The notes beneath the pieces are model-generated. The model saw nothing but the letters and a program-made list of their open reading frames with translations. It did no database searches and was not told the origin of the DNA. From PALSA-911 sp037442565 (GTDB taxonomy: Bacteria; Pseudomonadota; Alphaproteobacteria; Acetobacterales; Acetobacteraceae), in contig JBBIQA010000196.1 of NCBI GenBank assembly GCA_037442565.1, positions 1 to 7,410 on the forward strand: a stretch of DNA of 7,410 nucleotides. Reading direction: 5' to 3'. Of the stretch, positions 1-5,849 are shown one piece after another. How positions within the stretch are numbered: the stretch's first letter is position 1; every line of letters starts with the position of its first letter. A program made the translations under genes and the position numbers.

Positions 1-1567
1 GTTCGGGCGCCGGCGGCGGATCGGCGGCGGCGGGCGGCGCGCCGATCGCATCCTGCAGGCAGGCGACGAACGCCGCCTCCAGATCCGCCGCGCCGCGCTG
101 CCCGACGATGGCCGCGGGGGTGTCGCTGACCAGCACCCGGCCGGCATGCATGAGCGAGATGCGGTCGCAGCGCTCCGCCTCGTTCATGAAATGGGTGGAG
201 ACGAAGATCGTCACGCTGTCCTGGCGCGACAGCTCGGCCAGCATGCGCCAGAAGCCGTCGCGCGCCACCGGATCGACCCCGGAAGTGGGTTCATCCAGGA
301 TCAGGATGTCGGGCGAATGGATCATCGCCACCGCGAGCGACAGGCGCTGGCGGATGCCGAGCGGCAAGGCATCGGGCAGGGCGTCGAGGATGGCGGCAAG
401 GTCGAAGCGGCGGGCCATCTCGCCGATGCGCGCGGGAATGTCGCCGGGCGGCAGGCCGAACAGGCGCGCATGCAGGTCGAGGTTCTGGCGCACCGTGAGC
501 TCGGCATAGAGCGAGAAGCCCTGCGACATGTAGCCGATGCGCCGGCGGACCTCCATGTCGTGCGGGTCCACCTCGCGGCCGAACAGCCGGGCCTTGCCGG
601 CGCTGGCCGGCAGCAGGCCGGTGAGCATCTTCATGGTCGTGGTCTTGCCGCAGCCGTTGGAGCCGAGGAAGCCGAAGATCTCGCCGCGCAGGATGCGGAA
701 ACTCACGTCGTCCACGGCGGTGAAATCGCCGAAGCGCATGGTCAGGTGCTCGGCCTCGATCGCCGCCTCGCCGTCGCCCGCGCGCGGCGGAATGACCACC
801 TCGGCATGGCCGCGGCGCTTTTCCTCGGGCAGCAGGGCGATGAAGGCGGCATCCAGCGTGGCCGCGCCGGTCTGGCGCAGCAATTCGGCCGGCGCGCCGG
901 TGGCCAGCACCCGCCCGGCATCCATCGCCACCAGCCAGTCGAACCGCGCCGCCTCCTCCATGTAGGCGGTGGCGACGATGACGCTCATGCCCGGGCGCCT
1001 GGCGCGGATCTCGCCGATCAGCTCCCAGAACTGCCGGCGCGACAGCGGATCGACGCCGGTGGTGGGTTCGTCGAGGATCAGCAGGTCGGGATCGTGGATC
1101 AGGGCGCAGCAGAGGCCGAGCTTCTGCTTCATCCCGCCCGAGAGCTTGCCGGCCGGGCGGTCGGCGAACGGCGCAAGGCCGGTGCCGCCGAGCAGACCGC
1201 CGATCCGGCGGGCGCGCTCGTCGCTGTCCTGGCCGAACAGACGGGCGAAGAACTCGACATTCTCGAAGACGGAAAGCGTCGGATAGAGGTTCCTGCCGAG
1301 GCCCTGCGGCATATAGGCGATGCGCGGACAGGTCCGCCTGCGGTGCCCGCCATCCGCCATATCGCCGCCGAGCACCTCGACCTGGCCTTCCTGGATGACC
1401 CGCGCGCCGGCGATCAGGGACAGCAGGCTGGACTTGCCGACGCCGTCCGGGCCGATCAGCCCGACCATGCAGCCGGCCGGCACGTCGAGGCCGATGGCCT
1501 CCAGCGCCCGTGTCCTGCCGTAGGACAGGCCGACCGCCGCCAGCCGCGCGACGGGCGCGCCGCTCAT
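1..1567 (-). CDS. rbbA: RbbA-like tandem ATP-binding ABC protein (N-terminal 522 residues; 3' end beyond window)
   Basis: An uninterrupted frame runs from an ATG at 1567 to the window edge with no stop. From memory, the protein aligns almost end to end with the N-terminal half of E. coli RbbA/YhiH (about 910 residues), a ribosome-associated ATPase with two ABC domains followed by an ABC-2 type permease domain. Domain 1 has Walker A GPDGVGKS (39-46), signature LSGGMKQ (142-148) and Walker B LLILDEPTTG (162-171). Domain 2 has Walker A GSNGCGKT (302-309), Walker B ILILDEPTSG (421-430) and H-loop His459. Domain 1 has ATAY (199-202) where the H-loop histidine is expected, and domain 2 has LGIRQRL (403-409) instead of LSGG; I recall the same substitutions in E. 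coli RbbA. The ATG overlaps the HlyD gene stop as ATGA, with no clear Shine-Dalgarno, so translational coupling is likely. The membrane half is not in the window. Family assignment is firm; whether it acts at ribosomes, in export or both is not settled by sequence. Confidence 0.93.
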   Translation of the reverse strand, partial: MSGAPVARLAAVGLSYGRTRALEAIGLDVPAGCMVGLIGPDGVGKSSLLSLIAGARVIQEGQVEVLGGDMADGGHRRRTCPRIAYMPQGLGRNLYPTLSVFENVEFFARLFGQDSDERARRIGGLLGGTGLAPFADRPAGKLSGGMKQKLGLCCALIHDPDLLILDEPTTGVDPLSRRQFWELIGEIRARRPGMSVIVATAYMEEAARFDWLVAMDAGRVLATGAPAELLRQTGAATLDAAFIALLPEEKRRGHAEVVIPPRAGDGEAAIEAEHLTMRFGDFTAVDDVSFRILRGEIFGFLGSNGCGKTTTMKMLTGLLPASAGKARLFGREVDPHDMEVRRRIGYMSQGFSLYAELTVRQNLDLHARLFGLPPGDIPARIGEMARRFDLAAILDALPDALPLGIRQRLSLAVAMIHSPDILILDEPTSGVDPVARDGFWRMLAELSRQDSVTIFVSTHFMNEAERCDRISLMHAGRVLVSDTPAAIVGQRGAADLEAAFVACLQDAIGAPPAAADPPPAPE

Positions 1568-2205
1568 CGCACCAGGGTTTTCTGCAGTCTGGCCGGCCAT
1601 TTGGCCTGCGGGTCCACCTTTACATAGGCCATGCCGGGCAGGCCGGTCTTGACCTGCTGAATATGCTTGCGCAGCAGCTCGGGCGGGATCTGCGCCTTGA
1701 TGCGGAACATCAGCTTCTGGCGCTCCTCGGCGGTTTCAACGGTCTTCGGCGTGAACTGGGCGACGTCGGCGACGAAGCTGATCCTGGCGGGGATCACGAA
1801 NNNNNNNNNNNNNNNNNNNNNNNNNNNNNNNNNNNNNNNNNNNNNNNNNNNNNNNNNNNNNNNNNNNNNNNNNNNNNNNNNNNNNNNNNNNNNNNNNNNN
1901 ACGCCGATGCTGGCCCGGCGCGCCTGCGCCTCGGCCTGGCGGCGCTGGGCCATGAGCTGCGCCGTGTCCATGCGCGCGAGGACCTGGCCGGCGGTGACGA
2001 AGTCGCCCTCATTCACCAGGATTTCCTGGATGCGGCCGGCGGTCTTGGTGGCGATGTCGATCTCGGTGGCCTCGATGCGGCCGTTGCCGCTGGCGATGCC
2101 CTCGGGCAGGTCGCTGGCGGTGTATTTCTGCCAGCTCACGTAGCCGGCCACGGCGAGGAACCCCACGAGGACGGCGATGAGGACGCGCCTGCCGGCCTGG
2201 GTCAT
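1564..2205 (-). CDS. HlyD-family membrane-fusion protein, YhiI-like (interrupted by assembly gap)
   Basis: This is the periplasmic adaptor of the export system whose ATPase is the RbbA-like gene that follows. The N-terminus has a single membrane segment (about residues 8-25), then LPEGIASGNGRIEATEIDIA and a first half of a biotinyl-lipoyl-like domain (TAGRIQEILVNEGDFVTAG), closely matching E. coli YhiI. After about residue 101 the sequence becomes N. It resumes with FVIPARISFVADVAQFTPK and ends KTLVR, matching the YhiI C-terminus. YhiI has about 355 residues; here about 180 real residues are visible, so roughly 175-180 residues of the coiled-coil hairpin and beta-barrel are missing, far more than the 33 the N run stands for. 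The frame continues across the 100 Ns, but this is chance, since the N length is a placeholder. The ATG at 2205 lacks a good Shine-Dalgarno and overlaps the stop of a tiny upstream frame. The stop overlaps the rbbA start by 4 bases. Confidence 0.88.
   Translation of the reverse strand: MTQAGRRVLIAVLVGFLAVAGYVSWQKYTASDLPEGIASGNGRIEATEIDIATKTAGRIQEILVNEGDFVTAGQVLARMDTAQLMAQRRQAEAQARRASIGXXXXXXXXXXXXXXXXXXXXXXXXXXXXXXXXXXFVIPARISFVADVAQFTPKTVETAEERQKLMFRIKAQIPPELLRKHIQQVKTGLPGMAYVKVDPQAKWPARLQKTLVR
1801..1900. other. Assembly gap (100 N) inside the HlyD-family gene
   Basis: Exactly 100 undetermined bases, a common placeholder for a gap of unknown size. The protein on both sides belongs to the same YhiI-like gene. 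Comparison with the length of E. coli YhiI suggests that about 0.5 kb is really missing. If the gene is intact, the true missing length should leave remainder 1 when divided by 3, as the 100-base placeholder happens to do. Coordinates to the right of the gap may therefore be short by some hundreds of bases relative to the chromosome. Confidence 0.95.
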
Positions 2206-2276
2206 CGGCGGCCGCCGCCGCGGCCGGACGGCGGCGGGTTTCCGGCGGCGGCCGGGGCGGGAGCGGTCTCGGTCAT
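2202..2276 (-). CDS. Possible 24-residue leader ORF or frameshifted N-terminus of the HlyD protein
   Basis: An ATG at 2276 opens a 24-codon frame beginning MTETAPAPAAAGNPPP and ending in a Gly/Arg-rich stretch. Its TGA (2204-2202) overlaps the ATG of the HlyD gene as ATGA. The overlap is the kind seen in coupled genes, and the HlyD start has no convincing Shine-Dalgarno of its own. The peptide, however, looks like the Ala/Pro-rich cytoplasmic tail that precedes the membrane segment in many HlyD/EmrA-type proteins. One extra base in the very GC-rich stretch 2206-2240 would fuse it to the HlyD frame. I cannot decide between a leader peptide, a sequencing or true frameshift, and a chance frame. 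No Shine-Dalgarno is evident upstream of 2276 either. Confidence 0.25.
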   Translation of the reverse strand: MTETAPAPAAAGNPPPSGRGGGRR

Positions 2277-2372
2277 GGCGTCAACCCGGGCGGATGGATC
2301 CGGACGCCGATACTGCGCCCGCCGTCCCGCCTTGTCGAGAAACCCGCGTTAAGCCCTTGGAGATTTTCGTTT

Positions 2373-2387
2373 CCCCCGCGCGGGGGG
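2373..2387 (-). other. Short GC-only hairpin just after the livF stop (weak end-of-operon element)
   Basis: Five C and five or six G flank GCGC directly after the livF stop codon, giving a compact 5-bp GC stem. On the minus strand it is followed by AAACGAAAAT, not by a U-tract, so it is not a standard intrinsic terminator. It may pause polymerase or shield the 3' end of the importer mRNA. The 112 bases between livF and the tiny frame at 2276 otherwise show no promoter that I can defend, so the HlyD-rbbA genes could have their own unrecognised promoter or be read through from the importer operon. Confidence 0.3.
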
Positions 2388-2388
2388 C

Positions 2389-3126
2389 TCAGGCTTCCAG
2401 CTTCCATTCCTCGGCACTGGCGCCGGCCAGCGCCTGGATGCGGTCCTCGTCCAGCGACAGCTCCGCCGCGGTGCCGGAATAGACCATCTGGCCGTTCTCG
2501 ATCACATAGGCGTCATCGGCGATTTCCAGGCTCATGCGCACGTTCTGCTCGACCAGCAGCACCGAGATCCCCTCCTCGCGCATGGTCGCGATGATGCGGA
2601 ACACCTCGCGCACGATGAGCGGGGCCAGTCCCTGGGAAGGCTCGTCCAGGATCAGCAGGCGCGGATTGACCAGCAGTGCGCGGGCGATGGAAAGCATTTC
2701 CTGCTCGCCGCCGGAGAGCTGGCGGCCGAGATTGGACTTGCGTTCCTCGAGCCGTGGGAACAGCTCATAGATTTTCGGGATCGTATAGGGGCCGGGGCGC
2801 TCGATCGGCACCCGCAGATTGTCGCCCACGGTCAGGTTCGGGAAGATCTTGCGGCCCTCCGGCACATAGCCGACGCCGAGGGCGGCGACGCGGAAGGTGG
2901 GCAGGCGGGTGGTTTCCTGGCCAAAGATCCGCACCGTGCCGCTGCGCGGCGGGGTAAGCCCGACCAGGCTGCGCAGCGTGGTGGTCTTGCCCGCGCCGTT
3001 GCGGCCGAGCAGCGTGGTGATCTTGCCCTCGGCACAGCGCAGCGCGACGTCGTGCAGGATGTGGCTCTTGCCGTAGAAGGTGTTCAGGCCGCTCGCCTCG
3101 AGCGCGAAGCCGGCTTGGCCGCTCAT
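2389..3126 (-). CDS. livF: LivF-type ABC importer ATP-binding protein
   Basis: One of the two cytoplasmic ATPases that power the HAAT-type importer. The 245 residues are close to the usual 230-240 of LivF. Walker A is GRNGAGKT (41-48), the signature LSGGEQ (137-142) and Walker B LLILDEPSQG (157-166). The Q-loop position carries VPEGR (88-92, Glu90) and the H-loop position VEQN (Gln194), both of which mark LivF rather than LivG. The ATG at 3126 is preceded by GGAG at suitable spacing and overlaps the livG stop by 4 bases (ATGA). It is the last gene of the importer operon. The GRNGAGKT and SHIL features also resemble UrtE of urea importers, but no other urea-system trait is seen, so the symbol denotes the family and not a proven leucine substrate. 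Confidence 0.93.
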   Translation of the reverse strand: MSGQAGFALEASGLNTFYGKSHILHDVALRCAEGKITTLLGRNGAGKTTTLRSLVGLTPPRSGTVRIFGQETTRLPTFRVAALGVGYVPEGRKIFPNLTVGDNLRVPIERPGPYTIPKIYELFPRLEERKSNLGRQLSGGEQEMLSIARALLVNPRLLILDEPSQGLAPLIVREVFRIIATMREEGISVLLVEQNVRMSLEIADDAYVIENGQMVYSGTAAELSLDEDRIQALAGASAEEWKLEA

Positions 3127-3887
3127 TCCGAATCTCCGAGATAGGCGGCCTGCACCGCGGCGTTGGCGGCTATTTCCGCCGGCGTGCCCTGCGCCAGCAG
3201 GGTTCCCTGATCCAGCACGGTGATCTGGTCGGCGAGGTTGAACACCACGCGCATGTCGTGCTCGATCAGCACCACGGTATAGCCGTGGTCGCGGTGCAGC
3301 CGGCGGATCAGGCCGGCCACCTGATAGGTCTCCTGCTCGCCCATGCCCGCCGTGGGCTCATCCAGCAGCAGCAGGCGCGGCTTCAGCGCCAGCGCCATGG
3401 CGATCTCGGCGGCGCGCTGGTCGCCGTGGGAAAGCTCGCCCACCAGGCGCTCGGACTTGGAGCCGAGGCGGGTCAGTTCCAGAATGCGGTCGATCTCGGC
3501 ATTCACCCGCGCCGTCTCGGCCCGGCTGACCCACATGTGCAGCCGCATGCCGCCGGCCACTTCCACGCCGATGCGCACATTCTCGCGCACCGTCAGTTCG
3601 GGGAAGATCTCGGTGATCTGGAAGGTGCGCGCCATGCCGCGGTTGACACGCTGGGTTACGGTGAGCGCGGTGATGACCTCGCCATCGAACACGATGTCGC
3701 CCGCGGTCGGTGGAAAGAAGCCGCTGATCATGTTGAAGAACGTGGTCTTGCCGGCGCCGTTCGGGCCGATCACCGCGCGCAGTTCGCCGGACGCAACGGA
3801 AACCGATACGCCGTTCACCGCCACCAGACTGCCGAAATGCTTGGAGACGTTGCGGATTTCCAGCATCGGCTTGTTGGTCCCGTTCAT
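3123..3887 (-). CDS. livG: LivG-type ABC importer ATP-binding protein
   Basis: The partner ATPase of LivF. The 254 residues carry Walker A GPNGAGKT (41-48), Q-loop RTFQ (87-90), a LivG-style signature LSHGDQR (152-158), Walker B LLLLDEPTAG (172-181) and H-loop His210 in LIEHDM. The C-terminal VQAAYLGDSE is the typical LivG tail. The reading frame is open further upstream to 4391, but that part lies inside livM and encodes nothing recognisable. The true start is the ATG at 3887, placed by GGAGGAGG a few bases upstream and by the homology beginning at MLEIRNVSKHFG. The start shares one base with the livM stop (TGATG), and the stop overlaps livF by 4 bases, so expression is probably coupled and matched across the complex. 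Confidence 0.94.
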   Translation of the reverse strand: MNGTNKPMLEIRNVSKHFGSLVAVNGVSVSVASGELRAVIGPNGAGKTTFFNMISGFFPPTAGDIVFDGEVITALTVTQRVNRGMARTFQITEIFPELTVRENVRIGVEVAGGMRLHMWVSRAETARVNAEIDRILELTRLGSKSERLVGELSHGDQRAAEIAMALALKPRLLLLDEPTAGMGEQETYQVAGLIRRLHRDHGYTVVLIEHDMRVVFNLADQITVLDQGTLLAQGTPAEIAANAAVQAAYLGDSE

Positions 3888-4888
3888 CACGCCTCCTCCG
3901 CCGACTTGCCGGCCCGGTCGAACACGCCGAGCAGGCCGCGCGGGAAGAACAGCACCACCAGAACGAAGATCAGCCCGACCGCCCACATCCAGTTCTGCGT
4001 CATCGAGGACAGGTAGTCCTGCAGCACGACATAGATCGCCGCCCCCAGCAGCGGGCCCCAGAAGGAACGGAAGCCACCCAGCACCGCCATGATCACGATC
4101 GTTCCGGACATGTTGTAGTTGAAGTTGGTTGGATCGGCGAAATCGTTCAGGCAGGCATAGAGCGCGCCGGCCATGGCGACGAACACGCAGGACAGCACGA
4201 AGGCCAGCCAGATATGCAGTTCGATGGGAATGCCGAGGAAGCGGGCGCGGCGTTCGTTCTCGCGGATGGCGATCAGCGTATGGCCGAAGGGCGAGCGCAG
4301 GATGATGCCCATCAGCACCGCGGCGATCGCGAAGCAGGCCAGCACGAAGTAGTAATACAGACCCGCGTCGCGCTGGATATCGACGACCCATGGGCCGAGA
4401 TGCAGCGGCTGGCGGGAGAAGCCGCGCAGCCCGTCATCGCCGCCGGTGACAGAGTTCCAGCGGATGGCGATGAAATAGAACACCTGGCCGAAGGCGATGG
4501 TGACCATGGCGAAATAGACCCCGCGCCGGCGCACCACCAGCGCGCCCAGCAGCGCGCCGATCACGCCGCCCAGCAGCGTGCCGGCGATCACCGCCAGGGG
4601 CGTCGAGTTGGTGAAGAATTTCAGCGCGAAGCCGGCACCGTAGGCCCCCAGCCCGAAGAAGGCGGCATGGCCGAAGCTCATCACCCCGGTGAAGCCCAGC
4701 AGCAGGTTGAACGCCATCGCCGCCAGCCCGAGCACCAGGACGCGGGTGCCCAGCGCGGTGTAGCCGCCGAGGTGAACGATCCAGAAAGGCGCCGTCAGCA
4801 GAACCAGCCAGATCGCGGCCAGACGCAGCCACTGGGTGTTGGCTTTGCGGCTGGCCGCGGTCTGCCGGGCGCTTACATGACCGCTCAC
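3887..4888 (-). CDS. livM: LivM-type ABC importer permease
   Basis: An integral membrane subunit of the importer channel, 333 residues, with many hydrophobic segments (clear ones near 22-39, 48-66, 98-119, 176-197, 226-246, 275-290 and 301-316). LivM hallmarks are FTGVMSFGHAAFFGLGAY (66-83), RRRGVYFAMVTIAFGQ (120-135), TGGDDGLRGF (148-157) and the cytoplasmic coupling loop IRENERRARFLGI (208-220) that contacts the ATPases. The tail is FFPRGLLG (314-321). The start is a GTG at 4888, preceded by AGAAGGA at good spacing and overlapping the livH stop as GTGA. The hydrophilic N-terminus (1-20) precedes the first helix, as is usual for LivM. Substrate is not deducible from the sequence. Confidence 0.94.
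   Translation of the reverse strand: MSGHVSARQTAASRKANTQWLRLAAIWLVLLTAPFWIVHLGGYTALGTRVLVLGLAAMAFNLLLGFTGVMSFGHAAFFGLGAYGAGFALKFFTNSTPLAVIAGTLLGGVIGALLGALVVRRRGVYFAMVTIAFGQVFYFIAIRWNSVTGGDDGLRGFSRQPLHLGPWVVDIQRDAGLYYYFVLACFAIAAVLMGIILRSPFGHTLIAIRENERRARFLGIPIELHIWLAFVLSCVFVAMAGALYACLNDFADPTNFNYNMSGTIVIMAVLGGFRSFWGPLLGAAIYVVLQDYLSSMTQNWMWAVGLIFVLVVLFFPRGLLGVFDRAGKSAEEA
3892..3899 (-). promoter_or_regulatory. Strong Shine-Dalgarno that sets the livG start
   Basis: GGAGGAGG lies within the last codons of livM (Glu-Glu-Ala), 4 to 7 bases before the livG ATG at 3887. It is the best ribosome binding site in the operon. It supports starting livG here and not at the far upstream end of the open frame. 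Confidence 0.8.
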
Positions 4889-5754
4889 GTCATCATTCCT
4901 TCTTCACCCATCAGCCCGCGGGGGCGCATCAGCAGAACGACGGCCATGATCACGTAGATCACCGCTTCGGACGCCGCCGGCCAGAACATGGTCACCACAC
5001 CCGTCGCGAGGCCGATCAGCAATCCGCCCAGCAGGGTTCCCGGCAGGCTGCCGACACCGCCGACGATGATGGCGACGAAGCTTGGCATCATCAGCCCGTC
5101 GCCCATGTTCGGCTGCAGGCTGAGCTGCCCGCCGGCAAGGACGCCCGACAGGCCGGCCAGGAAGATGCCGAGGGCGAAATTGAAGGCACGCAGGCCGCGC
5201 ACGTTCACCCCGAGCACCGAGACCGTATCGAGATCGAGCGTGCCGGCGCGGATGCGCACGCCCATGCGGGTGTAGCGCAGGAACAGGAACAGCCCGCCGA
5301 CGGCGATGATCACCACGGCCATCATGAACACGCGATAGCCGGTCAGGAAGAAGAACTCGTAGCTGAGCGGCTTGGAGAGAAACTCCGGCACGGTGAAAGG
5401 CAGGCCGTTGGAGCCCCAGACGCTGCGCATGAAATCCTGGAAGATGTAGGCCAGCCCGAAGGTCAGCAGCAGGCTGTAGAGCGGATCGCGCCCGTACAGC
5501 CGGCGGATCATGAACCGTTCCAGCACCAGGCCGAACAGCGCGATGACCACCGGTGCCACCAGCAGCGCGGCCCAGAAGCCGATATAGGGCTCCACGGTGT
5601 AGGCAACATAGCCGCCAAGGGCCAGAAACGTGCCATGGGCGAAGTTGATGACCCCGGAGAGGTTAAGGATCAGCGACAGGCCCAGCGCCATCAGCACATA
5701 GAAGGCGCCGATGATCAGCCCGTTGAAGATATTGAACAGTAATTCCTGGGCCAT
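4885..5754 (-). CDS. livH: LivH-type ABC importer permease
   Basis: The second channel subunit, which pairs with LivM. At 289 residues it is a normal length for LivH. It is almost entirely hydrophobic helices, with the family motifs NLSGVINFAHGTFLALGGY (31-49), the coupling loop near 169-185 ending VLGVNV, and VGGVGSLPGTLLGGLLIG (231-248), then the terminal RPRGLMGEE. The coupling loop begins RAGTLDLDTVSVLGV, where many relatives have a sequence closer to RAxAxDxExAxLxGI. The ATG at 5754 is preceded by GGAAAGG about 9 bases away. The gene follows the binding-protein gene after a 95-base gap holding a strong hairpin, and its stop overlaps livM by 4 bases. Confidence 0.94.
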   Translation of the reverse strand: MAQELLFNIFNGLIIGAFYVLMALGLSLILNLSGVINFAHGTFLALGGYVAYTVEPYIGFWAALLVAPVVIALFGLVLERFMIRRLYGRDPLYSLLLTFGLAYIFQDFMRSVWGSNGLPFTVPEFLSKPLSYEFFFLTGYRVFMMAVVIIAVGGLFLFLRYTRMGVRIRAGTLDLDTVSVLGVNVRGLRAFNFALGIFLAGLSGVLAGGQLSLQPNMGDGLMMPSFVAIIVGGVGSLPGTLLGGLLIGLATGVVTMFWPAASEAVIYVIMAVVLLMRPRGLMGEEGMMT

Positions 5755-5798
5755 CGGTGATGACCTTTCCCTGGTATCGGATGGTTGCGGTCAATCCG

Positions 5799-5828
5799 CC
5801 GGCAGGCAGCCGCGTGGATGCCTGCCGG
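5799..5828 (-). repeat. Intercistronic hairpin, perfect 10-bp stem, after the binding-protein gene
   Basis: CCGGCAGGCA and its exact complement TGCCTGCCGG flank a 10-base loop, starting about 21 bases past the binding-protein stop at 5850. The stem is GC-rich and perfect. No U-tract follows on the minus strand, so it is not a standard terminator. Such hairpins between a binding-protein gene and its permease genes are known in other ABC operons to block 3' exonucleases or cause partial termination, raising binding-protein output. That role is inferred here. The rest of the 95-base gap shows only the livH ribosome binding site. Confidence 0.75.
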
Positions 5829-5849
5829 GGAAGCCTTGGACGCTTGGCG

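Noticed and set aside
146..1627. Long plus-strand open frame of 493 codons opposite rbbA
   Set aside because: It mirrors the codon bias of the real minus-strand gene, encodes a low-complexity His/Ala/Arg/Gly-rich sequence without any known domain, and the opposite strand matches RbbA throughout.
2373..2387. Intrinsic terminator after livF
   Set aside because: The GC stem is real, but no U-tract follows on the minus strand, so I list it only as a weak hairpin.
3888..4391. N-terminal extension of the livG frame by 168 codons
   Set aside because: It overlaps livM in another frame and has no similarity to ABC proteins; a strong Shine-Dalgarno and homology both place the start at 3887.
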